From Chloroflexota bacterium (lineage in GTDB: Bacteria; Chloroflexota; Anaerolineae; B4-G1; SLSP01): a stretch of DNA of 5,222 bases. Of this stretch, positions 1 to 4,613 are shown in pieces (the stretch's first letter is position 1; every line of letters starts with the position of its first letter). Both the position numbers and the translations under genes were made by a program. The DNA lies in NCBI GenBank assembly GCA_009908585.1, contig JAAAOZ010000441.1, forward strand, positions 1-5,222, in the 5' to 3' direction. The notes under the pieces were generated by a model, which was not told the DNA's origin, did no database searches, and saw nothing but the letters and a program-made list of their open reading frames with translations.

Positions 1-26
1 CGCTACTAGGTTGCGGGTGAGGGGCG

Positions 27-56
27 CAATAGCGCTTGGCAATAGCGCTTGGCAAT
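27..56. repeat. 13-bp tandem repeat, two full copies plus a 4-nt partial copy
   Basis: The unit CAATAGCGCTTGG occurs at 27-39 and again, identically, at 40-52. CAAT at 53-56 begins a third copy that then diverges. Each unit contains the 6-bp palindrome AGCGCT. It lies about 80 nt upstream of the first gene, in a stretch with no convincing gene. It could be a slipped duplication or a pair of protein-binding sites; nothing in the sequence decides between these. Confidence 0.8.
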
Positions 57-125
57 TGCACCCGGCGAATTCCTGAAGAACCAAGTAAGTGAAGCAGATA
101 GATGAGCCAGCATCTTCTATCAGGC

Positions 126-132
126 GAAGGAG
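126..132 (+). promoter_or_regulatory. Shine-Dalgarno sequence that sets the start of the first gene
   Basis: GAAGGAG lies 5 nt upstream of the ATG at 138. The in-frame upstream ATG at 102 has no comparable purine-rich site. This supports translation from 138 and removes 12 residues from the longest reading frame. Confidence 0.75.
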
Positions 133-137
133 TCAAA

Positions 138-512
138 ATGACTATTGAAATCACGCTACAAGTGCCGGATACTCTGGGTAAAAAAATGCAGCGGTTTCAA
201 GATCGGTTACCGGAAATTTTAGAGCGAGGTCTACGTCAGATTATGGCCGAAACCTCTCCAGAGTCATCCAACGAGTTCCAAGATGAAGCAGCAATCATCG
301 CGCTGTTGACAAGTCAGCCCACACCACAAGAGGTTTTAGACCTTCATGCCTCCCCTAAACTCCAATCGCGCGTGAGTGAACTTTTAGCAAGGCGAAAAAC
401 CGGCCATCTCTCCGTGCCGGAAGAGCTTGAACTGGAGCGGCATTTGATGTTGGAACACTTGGTTCGATTGGCCAAGGCCCACGCCTATCAGCAACTATCC
501 GACCAGAGATAA
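138..512 (+). CDS. Small conserved hypothetical protein, partner of the downstream HNH nuclease
   Basis: This encodes 124 residues from the ATG at 138; the open frame extends back to an ATG at 102 that lacks a good ribosome binding site. The N-terminus (MTIEITLQVPDTLGKKMQ) looks like a short beta strand followed by helices, and the rest is rich in Leu, Glu and Arg, as expected of a soluble helical protein. There is no signal peptide, membrane segment or recognisable catalytic motif. I recall very similar proteins (start MTIEI..VP..LG, end LEHLVRLAKAHAYQQL) as common hypotheticals in cyanobacteria and Chloroflexota, often upstream of enzyme genes. The stop overlaps the HNH start in TAATG, so translation of the two is probably coupled. 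An antitoxin-like or chaperone-like role for the HNH protein is an inference from arrangement only; the function is unknown. Confidence 0.85.
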   Translation: MTIEITLQVPDTLGKKMQRFQDRLPEILERGLRQIMAETSPESSNEFQDEAAIIALLTSQPTPQEVLDLHASPKLQSRVSELLARRKTGHLSVPEELELERHLMLEHLVRLAKAHAYQQLSDQR

Positions 513-928
513 TGTCAACCTACGTTTCATCCGCAATGCGAAAAATGGTTCACAATCGGGCCAAGGGGAGATGTGAGTATTGTCTGTATCCAGAGGTAGC
601 ATCTTTTCTGTCGTTTGAGGTCGAACATATCGTCGCTGAGAAACACGGCGGTGAGACAACCATAGACAATTTGGCATTAGCTTGTCCCTATTGCAACCGA
701 TTCAAAGGCACAGATTTGGGATCTATTGACCCTGAAACCGATCAACTGACGCCGTTCTTCAATCCACGAACACAACGTTGGTCAGAACACTTTCAACTCG
801 AAGAAGCACACATCATTCCGCTCACATCAGAGGCCCGCGTGACCGTGGCAATTTTACAGCTCAACCATCCCGATAGAGTTTCAGAACGTCGTCAATTAAT
901 TCTATCAGAAATGTATCCTCCAGAGTGA
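512..928 (+). CDS. HNH endonuclease family protein
   Basis: This 138-aa protein is a compact HNH nuclease that probably cuts DNA using one metal ion in a beta-beta-alpha fold. Two CxxC pairs (C21/C24 and C58/C61) should bind a structural zinc. The HNH core includes E38-H39 (VEHIVAEKHGG), N53 (DNLALAC) and N62 (CNRFKG), all in the usual spacing, so the active site looks intact. The remaining part (SIDPETDQLTPFFNPRTQRWSEHF and a C-terminal helix) matches my memory of a stand-alone subfamily frequent in cyanobacteria and Chloroflexota. There is no DNA-methylase or specificity partner in the window. The start overlaps the previous stop by one base (TAATG), which indicates coupled translation. The biological target is unknown; defence, a toxin-like role or mobile-element activity are all possible. 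Confidence 0.93.
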   Translation: MSTYVSSAMRKMVHNRAKGRCEYCLYPEVASFLSFEVEHIVAEKHGGETTIDNLALACPYCNRFKGTDLGSIDPETDQLTPFFNPRTQRWSEHFQLEEAHIIPLTSEARVTVAILQLNHPDRVSERRQLILSEMYPPE

Positions 929-961
929 TAGCCGTGACTACATGAAGGTAGGAAAATTGTA

Positions 962-1228
962 ATGATCGTCCAATCCAGAGATACCCATCCGCAGGCCGAG
1001 GAAGTCCAGATTATGCTCTTGCGCCAAGCATCGGTGGCCGAAAGATTCGCGATAATGCGTTCATTATCAGAAACAGCCATTCAGCTTTCACGGCGCGCCA
1101 TCCAGAGAGCCAATCCCACCTACAGTGAATTGGAAGTCAACTTAGCGTTTGTCGCCTACCACTATGGGGAAGATTTGGCTGAACGAGTAAGGAAATATCT
1201 AGAACAGAGGAGTAATGCAACACCCTAA
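962..1228 (+). CDS. Small conserved hypothetical protein, partner of the nucleotidyltransferase
   Basis: This encodes 88 residues with a purine-rich ribosome binding site (GGTAGGA, 947-953). The sequence has two likely helical blocks: residues about 10-50 (HPQAEEVQIMLLRQASVAER, then SRRAIQRANP) and about 54-84 (YSELEVNLAFVAYHYGEDLAERVRKYLEQR). There is no signal peptide or membrane segment, and no known catalytic motif. I recall this type of protein immediately upstream of DUF6036-like nucleotidyltransferase genes in cyanobacteria and Chloroflexota. The last 14 nt overlap the downstream start, and the SD for that gene is inside this one, so the two are very probably co-translated and may form a complex. 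A toxin-antitoxin-like or regulatory relation is an inference. Confidence 0.83.
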   Translation: MIVQSRDTHPQAEEVQIMLLRQASVAERFAIMRSLSETAIQLSRRAIQRANPTYSELEVNLAFVAYHYGEDLAERVRKYLEQRSNATP

Positions 1229-1808
1229 CATTGCTGCTGCTATTCAGCCAGTGGTTGAGATATTTGAGGCTCTGAATATCACCTACTATATTGGTGGTTC
1301 TGTCGCCAGTTCAATCTATGGTATGGCGCGCATGACTATGGATGTAGATATGGTTGCCGATATTCAACCTCATCATGTGGACCTGTTGGTTCAACAATTG
1401 GAATCTGCCTACTATATTGATGACCACATGATCCACGATGCGATCAGCCGCCAAGCCTCTTTCAATCTCGTTCATCTGGAAACGATGCTCAAGGTGGATG
1501 TCTTTATCTTCAAAGACACCCCTTATCATCGCGCCGCACTGCAACGATGTCGCAAAGATAAACTGGATGCAGGACAAGACACCACAGAATTCTACTTCGT
1601 GTCGGCTGAGGACATTGTTCTGAGCAAACTAGACTGGTATCGGATGGGCGGGGAAGTATCCGAACGTCAATGGAAAGATATCCTGGGCGTGCTTAAAGTG
1701 CAATGGCCAACACTAGACTTCACTTATCTCGAGCATTGGGCTACCAAATTACAGATGCAAGATCTCCTACACCGGGCCTTTGACGAGGCAGTAGGAGAGC
1801 GAAATTGA
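1215..1808 (+). CDS. Nucleotidyltransferase-fold protein (AbiEii/DUF6036-like)
   Basis: This 197-aa protein has the polymerase-beta-type nucleotidyltransferase signature: a GGS loop at residues 27-29, the metal-binding pair D43-V-D45 (MDVDMV), and a third likely acidic ligand at D95 in KVDVFIF. The later segment SAEDIVLSKLDW (130-141) with K138, followed by ERQWKDILGVL (150-159), matches the C-terminal part of AbiEii/DUF6036-type proteins. All expected residues are present, so it is probably active, transferring a nucleotide to a protein, RNA or small substrate that cannot be read from the sequence. The ATG at 1215 has AGAGGAG immediately upstream and overlaps the preceding gene by 14 nt. Related folds serve as toxins in type IV toxin-antitoxin and abortive-infection systems; whether this family does so is not established here. 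Confidence 0.9.
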   Translation: MQHPNIAAAIQPVVEIFEALNITYYIGGSVASSIYGMARMTMDVDMVADIQPHHVDLLVQQLESAYYIDDHMIHDAISRQASFNLVHLETMLKVDVFIFKDTPYHRAALQRCRKDKLDAGQDTTEFYFVSAEDIVLSKLDWYRMGGEVSERQWKDILGVLKVQWPTLDFTYLEHWATKLQMQDLLHRAFDEAVGERN

Positions 1809-1833
1809 GAGTTGATGAATTGATGAGGATCAA

Positions 1834-1841
1834 AAGGAGGT
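1834..1841 (+). promoter_or_regulatory. Near-perfect Shine-Dalgarno sequence for the first Uma2 gene
   Basis: AAGGAGGT stands 4 nt before the ATG at 1846 and is fully complementary to the usual 16S rRNA tail. It is the strongest ribosome binding site in the window and fixes the start of the gene. Confidence 0.85.
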
Positions 1842-1845
1842 CAAG

Positions 1846-2595
1846 ATGACCTATGAGCGTCAGGTCACGGTAGCAACCTCAGAGAGGCCAGTGGGGGAAG
1901 AGAACAAGGCGCCGCCCTTGCGTGCTGGCGACCATCTTTCTCGCGCGGAGTTCGAGCGTCGCTACCAGGCCCACCCCGAAGTCAAAAAAGCGGAACTTAT
2001 CGAAGGAGTCGTTTATATGCCATCACCTGTGCGTTTCGAGCAACACGGATATTTGCATTTTATGATCGTCACTTGGTTGGGCGTGTACAGCGCTGCCACG
2101 CCCCACGTCCAGGGCGGGGACAACGTGACGGTTCTCATCGATTACGAGAACGAGGTGCAACCGGACGCTATCTTGCGCTTACCAGCGCGATTGGGCGGCA
2201 GCTCACAGGTGACGGCGGACGATTATGTTTCAGGGCCGCCGGAGTTGGTGGTGGAGGTGGCGGCAAGCAGCGCGGCCTATGATCTACACAGTAAGCGCCA
2301 CGTCTATGCGCGGCGCGGAGTGCAGGAATATCTGGCGATCCAGGTGTACGAGCGGCGCATAGATTGGTTCGCTCTGCGGGAAAGCGTCTATCATCCTATT
2401 GAAAAAGAAAAAGACGAAGATAACGAGGGCGTCCTACGCAGCGCGGTCTTTCCGGGCTTATGGCTCCAACCTGCGGCGTTGTGGGCCGGCGATCTGGCGA
2501 AGCTTCTGGAGATTGGTCAACGGGGATTGGCATCCTCGGAGCACGCGGCGTTCAAAGAGAATCTGATGCGCCAGGCCACTGAGGCCGCGAGTTAA
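1846..2595 (+). CDS. Uma2 family putative endonuclease (DUF820, PD-(D/E)XK fold), divergent type
   Basis: This encodes 249 residues, longer than the roughly 190-200 aa typical of the family. Family landmarks are E50 (KKAELIEGVVYMPSP), D107 (VQPDAIL), E137 (PPELVVEVA) and K150 in a following helix (YDLHSKRHVYARRGVQEYLAI). Together they fit a PD-(D/E)XK nuclease core in which the lysine has moved into the helix. Differences from the canonical form include EVAASSAAYD where others have EILSPSN, a charged insert KEKDEDNE near residues 187-194, and a C-terminal extension of about 35 residues. Uma2 proteins are abundant in cyanobacteria and Chloroflexota, but to my knowledge their cellular role is not settled. 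The gene starts 37 nt after the nucleotidyltransferase gene, and its stop codon overlaps the hypE ribosome binding site, so it is likely cotranscribed with hypE. Confidence 0.9.
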   Translation: MTYERQVTVATSERPVGEENKAPPLRAGDHLSRAEFERRYQAHPEVKKAELIEGVVYMPSPVRFEQHGYLHFMIVTWLGVYSAATPHVQGGDNVTVLIDYENEVQPDAILRLPARLGGSSQVTADDYVSGPPELVVEVAASSAAYDLHSKRHVYARRGVQEYLAIQVYERRIDWFALRESVYHPIEKEKDEDNEGVLRSAVFPGLWLQPAALWAGDLAKLLEIGQRGLASSEHAAFKENLMRQATEAAS

Positions 2596-2599
2596 GGAG
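2594..2599 (+). promoter_or_regulatory. Shine-Dalgarno sequence of hypE, overlapping the preceding stop codon
   Basis: AAGGAG begins inside the TAA stop of the Uma2 gene and lies 8 nt upstream of the hypE ATG. The overlap suggests that ribosomes finishing the first gene can reach the second. Confidence 0.75.
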
Positions 2600-2607
2600 A
2601 AGCAAGT

Positions 2608-3636
2608 ATGCCCACTAAGTCCGACAGGCCAGAACGCATCCTGCTCGCGCACGGCAGCGGCGGGGTGATGACCCACGAGTTGATCCGCGATGTCTTCGTC
2701 CGCCACTTCGATCATCCGGCCCTGGATGCGATGGGCGACGCGGCGGTGCTGCCCGCGCTGCCGGAGGGGCGCTTGGCGATGACGACCGATTCCTATGTGG
2801 TGCAGCCGCTCTTCTTCCCCGGCGGCGATATCGGCGAGCTGGCCGTCTGCGGCACGGTGAACGATCTGGCCGTGGCCGGCGCCCGCCCGCTCTATCTGAC
2901 CTCCGGCTTCATCTTGGAGGAGGGGCTGCCGTGGGAGACGTTGGAGCGCGTCGTGGCCTCGATGGCGGCGACGGCGCGCGAGGCCGGCGTGCACATCGTC
3001 GCGGGTGATACCAAGGTGGTGGAGCACGGCGCCGCCGATGGCCTCTTCATCAACACTGCCGGCGTGGGCGTGGTGCCGCCGGGCCTCGCGTTGGATCCAG
3101 CCCGACTTCAGCCGGGGGATGCGCTGCTGGTCAACGGCACGATGGGCGATCACGGCCTGGCGGTGATGATCCGGCGCGAGGAGTTGGCGTTCGGCTCGGC
3201 GCTGGAGAGCGACAGCGCACCGCTCAACGGCCTGATTGCGGCGGTGCTGGACGCGACAGAGGGCGTGCGCTGTATGCGCGATGCGACGCGGGGCGGCCTG
3301 GCGACGGTGCTCAACGAGTGGACCGAGACGGCGGGCGTGGGCATCGAGGTGGAAGAAAGCGCCATCCCCGTGCGCGAGGACGTGCGCGCCGCCTGCGAAT
3401 TTCTGGGCCTCGATCCGCTCTACGCGGCCAACGAAGGCAAAGTCGTGATCGCGCTGGCGGCGGAGGCGGCGGAGACGGCCTTGGCGGCGATGCGCGCCCA
3501 TCCCCTGGGCCGCGACGCCGCGCTCATCGGGCGCGTCACGGCGGAGCATCCGGGGCGCGTGGCGCTGCGCACGCCTTACGGCGCGCGGCGCGTCCTCCCG
3601 ATGTTGACCGGCGCGCAGTTACCTCGGATTTGTTGA
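2608..3636 (+). CDS. hypE: Hydrogenase expression/formation protein HypE
   Basis: HypE acts in the cytoplasm with HypF. HypF carbamoylates the C-terminal cysteine, and HypE dehydrates it with ATP to a thiocyanate that supplies the cyanide ligands of the [NiFe]-hydrogenase iron, via the HypC-HypD complex. The 342-residue length is normal. Visible landmarks are HGSGG (15-19), GDAAVL (43-48), TTDSYVVQPLFFPGGDIG (59-76), NDLAVAGA (85-92), GDTKVV (133-138), MRDATRGGLATVLNEW near residues 224-239, and the obligatory PRIC tail with Cys342. Nothing is missing, so it should be functional. It is GC-rich (73% in a 60-nt sample), unlike the genes before it. hypE usually closes a hyp operon; here no hypA, B, C, D or F is within 2.6 kb upstream, and nothing related lies downstream in the window. 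Confidence 0.97.
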   Translation: MPTKSDRPERILLAHGSGGVMTHELIRDVFVRHFDHPALDAMGDAAVLPALPEGRLAMTTDSYVVQPLFFPGGDIGELAVCGTVNDLAVAGARPLYLTSGFILEEGLPWETLERVVASMAATAREAGVHIVAGDTKVVEHGAADGLFINTAGVGVVPPGLALDPARLQPGDALLVNGTMGDHGLAVMIRREELAFGSALESDSAPLNGLIAAVLDATEGVRCMRDATRGGLATVLNEWTETAGVGIEVEESAIPVREDVRAACEFLGLDPLYAANEGKVVIALAAEAAETALAAMRAHPLGRDAALIGRVTAEHPGRVALRTPYGARRVLPMLTGAQLPRIC

Positions 3637-3754
3637 AAAACCGTTACTGTCACAGAGTATTCGCCAATGCGCCGCGCCGATGGTTGAAACCCTCGGCTGA
3701 TATCCAAAGTGCGTTAAAACGCACTGGGGTTGCTCTTTGGGGCGGTTTTTCAAC
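3632..3754. repeat. Perfect 12-bp inverted repeat spanning the hypE stop codon
   Basis: GTTGAAAAACCG at 3632-3643 is the exact reverse complement of CGGTTTTTCAAC at 3743-3754, with 99 nt between. The left arm contains the hypE TGA (3634-3636) and part of the terminal Cys codon. The right arm overlaps the 5' side of the hairpin at 3752-3770, so the two structures exclude each other. A perfect 12-bp match at this distance is unlikely by chance. It may be an RNA fold at the 3' end of the hypE message or a trace of a duplicated repeat end. Confidence 0.7.
3708..3725. repeat. Perfect hairpin around TTAAAA
   Basis: AGTGCGTT (3708-3715) and AACGCACT (3718-3725) are perfect inverted arms. Folded as RNA this gives a 7-bp stem with a UAAA loop. 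No T-run follows on the + strand, so it is not an intrinsic terminator by itself. Confidence 0.8.
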
Positions 3755-3773
3755 CCGTTTTCAACGGGTTTTG
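3752..3773 (+). terminator. Hairpin with short T-rich tail, possible hypE terminator
   Basis: AACCCGTT (3752-3759), loop TTC, and AACGGGTT (3763-3770) form a perfect 8-bp stem. It is followed by TTGTGT, giving a run of only four T residues across the stem end. It is the best terminator candidate downstream of hypE, 115 nt after its stop. The stem has moderate GC and the tail is short, so efficiency is uncertain. It also forms part of the larger repeat element. Confidence 0.5.
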
Positions 3774-3780
3774 TGTATCA

Positions 3781-3801
3781 GCCTCGAATTCATTCGTAGG
3801 C
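3781..3801. repeat. Imperfect hairpin containing GAATTCATTC
   Basis: GCCTCGAAT (3781-3789) pairs with ATTCG (3792-3796) and AGGC (3798-3801), with a TC loop and one bulged T at 3797. It shares GCC at 3781-3783 with the longer-range arm TATCAGCC, so the two pairings compete. Confidence 0.65.
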
Positions 3802-3863
3802 GGGCCAAGCGGCGAATACTTTAAGACACTAACAAAAACCCAACTTAGCTTCAATCCAAGCCA

Positions 3864-3872
3864 TGCTATACT
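3864..3872 (+). promoter_or_regulatory. Probable extended -10 promoter for the second Uma2 gene
   Basis: TGCTATACT contains an extended -10 (TGnTATACT, five of six matches to TATAAT in the hexamer). It lies 54 nt before the ATG at 3926, in an AT-rich stretch. The region 16 nt upstream (TTAGCT, 3845-3850) matches the -35 consensus poorly, which is tolerable for an extended -10 promoter. No operator was recognised. Confidence 0.5.
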
Positions 3873-3925
3873 TAAAGTAGATGATGAGAGCGTGAGGAAC
3901 CCAATCAATCGCAAGGGGGCTAACG

Positions 3926-4540
3926 ATGACCATTACAGATACGCCGGTGGCGGTTAAGGCACAAACGCGCCCCTGGCCTCCACGTCGCGGGGAATGGACC
4001 TACGAGGATTATGCGCGGTTGCCCAACGATCAATGGCGTTATGAAATTATCCAGGGGGAATTACATATGTCGCCTGCCCCACGAACACGTCACCAAAAAA
4101 TAGGGCTACAACTCAAGATAGCTTTGGGGCAGTTTGTATATGAACACAATCTGGGAGAAGTCTATGACGCCCCCATCGATGTCATATTATCCGACCGTGC
4201 CACCGACGAAACTATCGCCTCGCCCGTGCAGCCGGACATTCTGTTCATCGCGCAGGAACGCCTGGAGATCGTGCAAGAGAAGTTCATCGTCGGCGCGCCG
4301 GATTTGATCATCGAAATTCTCTCGCCCAGCAACTGGCTGGATGACCGCCGCGATAAGTACACGGTCTACGAAGCGGCGGGCGTGCGCGAATACTGGATCG
4401 TCGACCCGGACAACAGCACGGTGGAGGTCTTCGTGCTGCGCGACGACCAATACACACAGGTTGGGCGGTACGAGCCGGGCGATGTAGTGCGCGCCGACGT
4501 GATCGCCGGATTTGAAATCGCGGTTTCCGAGTTTTGTTGA
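3926..4540 (+). CDS. Uma2 family putative endonuclease (DUF820), canonical type
   Basis: This encodes 204 residues, the usual family length. The PD-(D/E)XK-type residues are clear: E40 (WRYEIIQGELHMSPAP), D104 (VQPDILFI), E130 (PDLIIEILSPSN) and K144 (DDRRDKYTVYEAAGVREYWIVDP). The active site looks intact. A purine-rich ribosome binding site, AAGGGGG (3913-3919), precedes the ATG by 6 nt. The gene seems to have its own promoter (3864-3872) and its own terminator, so it is probably monocistronic. It is only distantly similar to the other Uma2 protein of the window and is not a recent duplicate. Composition changes inside the gene: a sample in the first half (4081-4140) is 43% GC, and one in the second half (4381-4440) is 63%. 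The cellular function of this family is unsettled. Confidence 0.95.
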   Translation: MTITDTPVAVKAQTRPWPPRRGEWTYEDYARLPNDQWRYEIIQGELHMSPAPRTRHQKIGLQLKIALGQFVYEHNLGEVYDAPIDVILSDRATDETIASPVQPDILFIAQERLEIVQEKFIVGAPDLIIEILSPSNWLDDRRDKYTVYEAAGVREYWIVDPDNSTVEVFVLRDDQYTQVGRYEPGDVVRADVIAGFEIAVSEFC

Positions 4541-4548
4541 AAGACACA

Positions 4549-4590
4549 GGCCGCGTGCCCCTCTTTTCTCAAGAGGCACGCGGCCTTTTT
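4549..4590 (+). terminator. Strong intrinsic terminator of the second Uma2 gene
   Basis: GGCCGCGTG (4549-4557) pairs with CACGCGGCC (4577-4585), and CCTCTT (4560-4565) pairs with AAGAGG (4571-4576) above a 2-nt C bulge, with loop TTCTC. The stem is followed directly by TTTTT (4586-4590). An alternative pairing extends the lower stem to 12 bp without the bulge. It lies 8 nt after the Uma2 stop and 24 nt from the stop of the convergent - strand gene. In that direction the tail (TGTGTCTTTC) is a weaker T-run, so termination from both sides is possible but less certain. Confidence 0.93.
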
Positions 4591-4613
4591 CAATTTAGCT
4601 TTAACTCCCCGCT

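Larger units (their letters stand above)
3656..3820. mobile_element. 165-bp MITE/REP-like element with inverted ends and nested arms
   Basis: The ends AGTATTCGCC (3656-3665) and GGCGAATACT (3811-3820) are perfect 10-bp inverted repeats; the similarity continues weakly inward. Nested within are GGCTGATA (3695-3702) with TATCAGCC (3776-3783), GGTTGAAA (3682-3689) with TTTCAACC (3748-3755), and CCAAAG (3704-3709) with CTTTGG (3735-3740), plus three compact hairpins. No transposase or believable gene is inside. TA dinucleotides at 3658-3659 and 3817-3818 could be a target duplication of an IS630/Tc1-type element, but because they lie in the inverted repeat this is ambiguous. I recall intergenic repeats of similar design (a GTTAAAAC hairpin, a CAACCCGTT hairpin and a GAATTCATTC hairpin) in Chloroflexota genomes. 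It could instead be a structured RNA. Confidence 0.6.

Noticed and set aside
2..76. Open frame reading into the window from the left edge and ending at TGA 74-76
   Set aside because: Only about 24 codons are visible, they cross the tandem repeat, and they resemble nothing I know. A gene end cannot be supported.
102..137. Upstream in-frame ATG at 102 as start of the first gene
   Set aside because: It has no good Shine-Dalgarno site, whereas the ATG at 138 has GAAGGAG 5 nt upstream and gives the N-terminus I recall for the family.
180..186. Run of seven A residues as a possible programmed frameshift site
   Set aside because: It lies early in an intact reading frame with no alternative product of note, and A7 runs are common at this base composition.
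2458..3549. Long open frame (363 codons) on the - strand opposite hypE
   Set aside because: It is a high-GC shadow of hypE, rich in Arg, His and Ala with no domain, while the + strand encodes a complete HypE with every motif.
3632..3820. CRISPR array
   Set aside because: The repeats are inverted and nested, not regularly spaced direct repeats with unique spacers, and no cas gene is in the window.
3318..3824. Open frame of 168 codons on the + strand across the end of hypE and the repeat element
   Set aside because: The first part is an Arg/Gly-rich out-of-frame reading of hypE and the rest translates palindromic repeats. No ribosome binding site or domain is seen.
3730..3957. 75-codon frame starting in the repeat element
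   Set aside because: It runs over two hairpins, the promoter and the start of the Uma2 gene in another frame. It has no convincing ribosome binding site.
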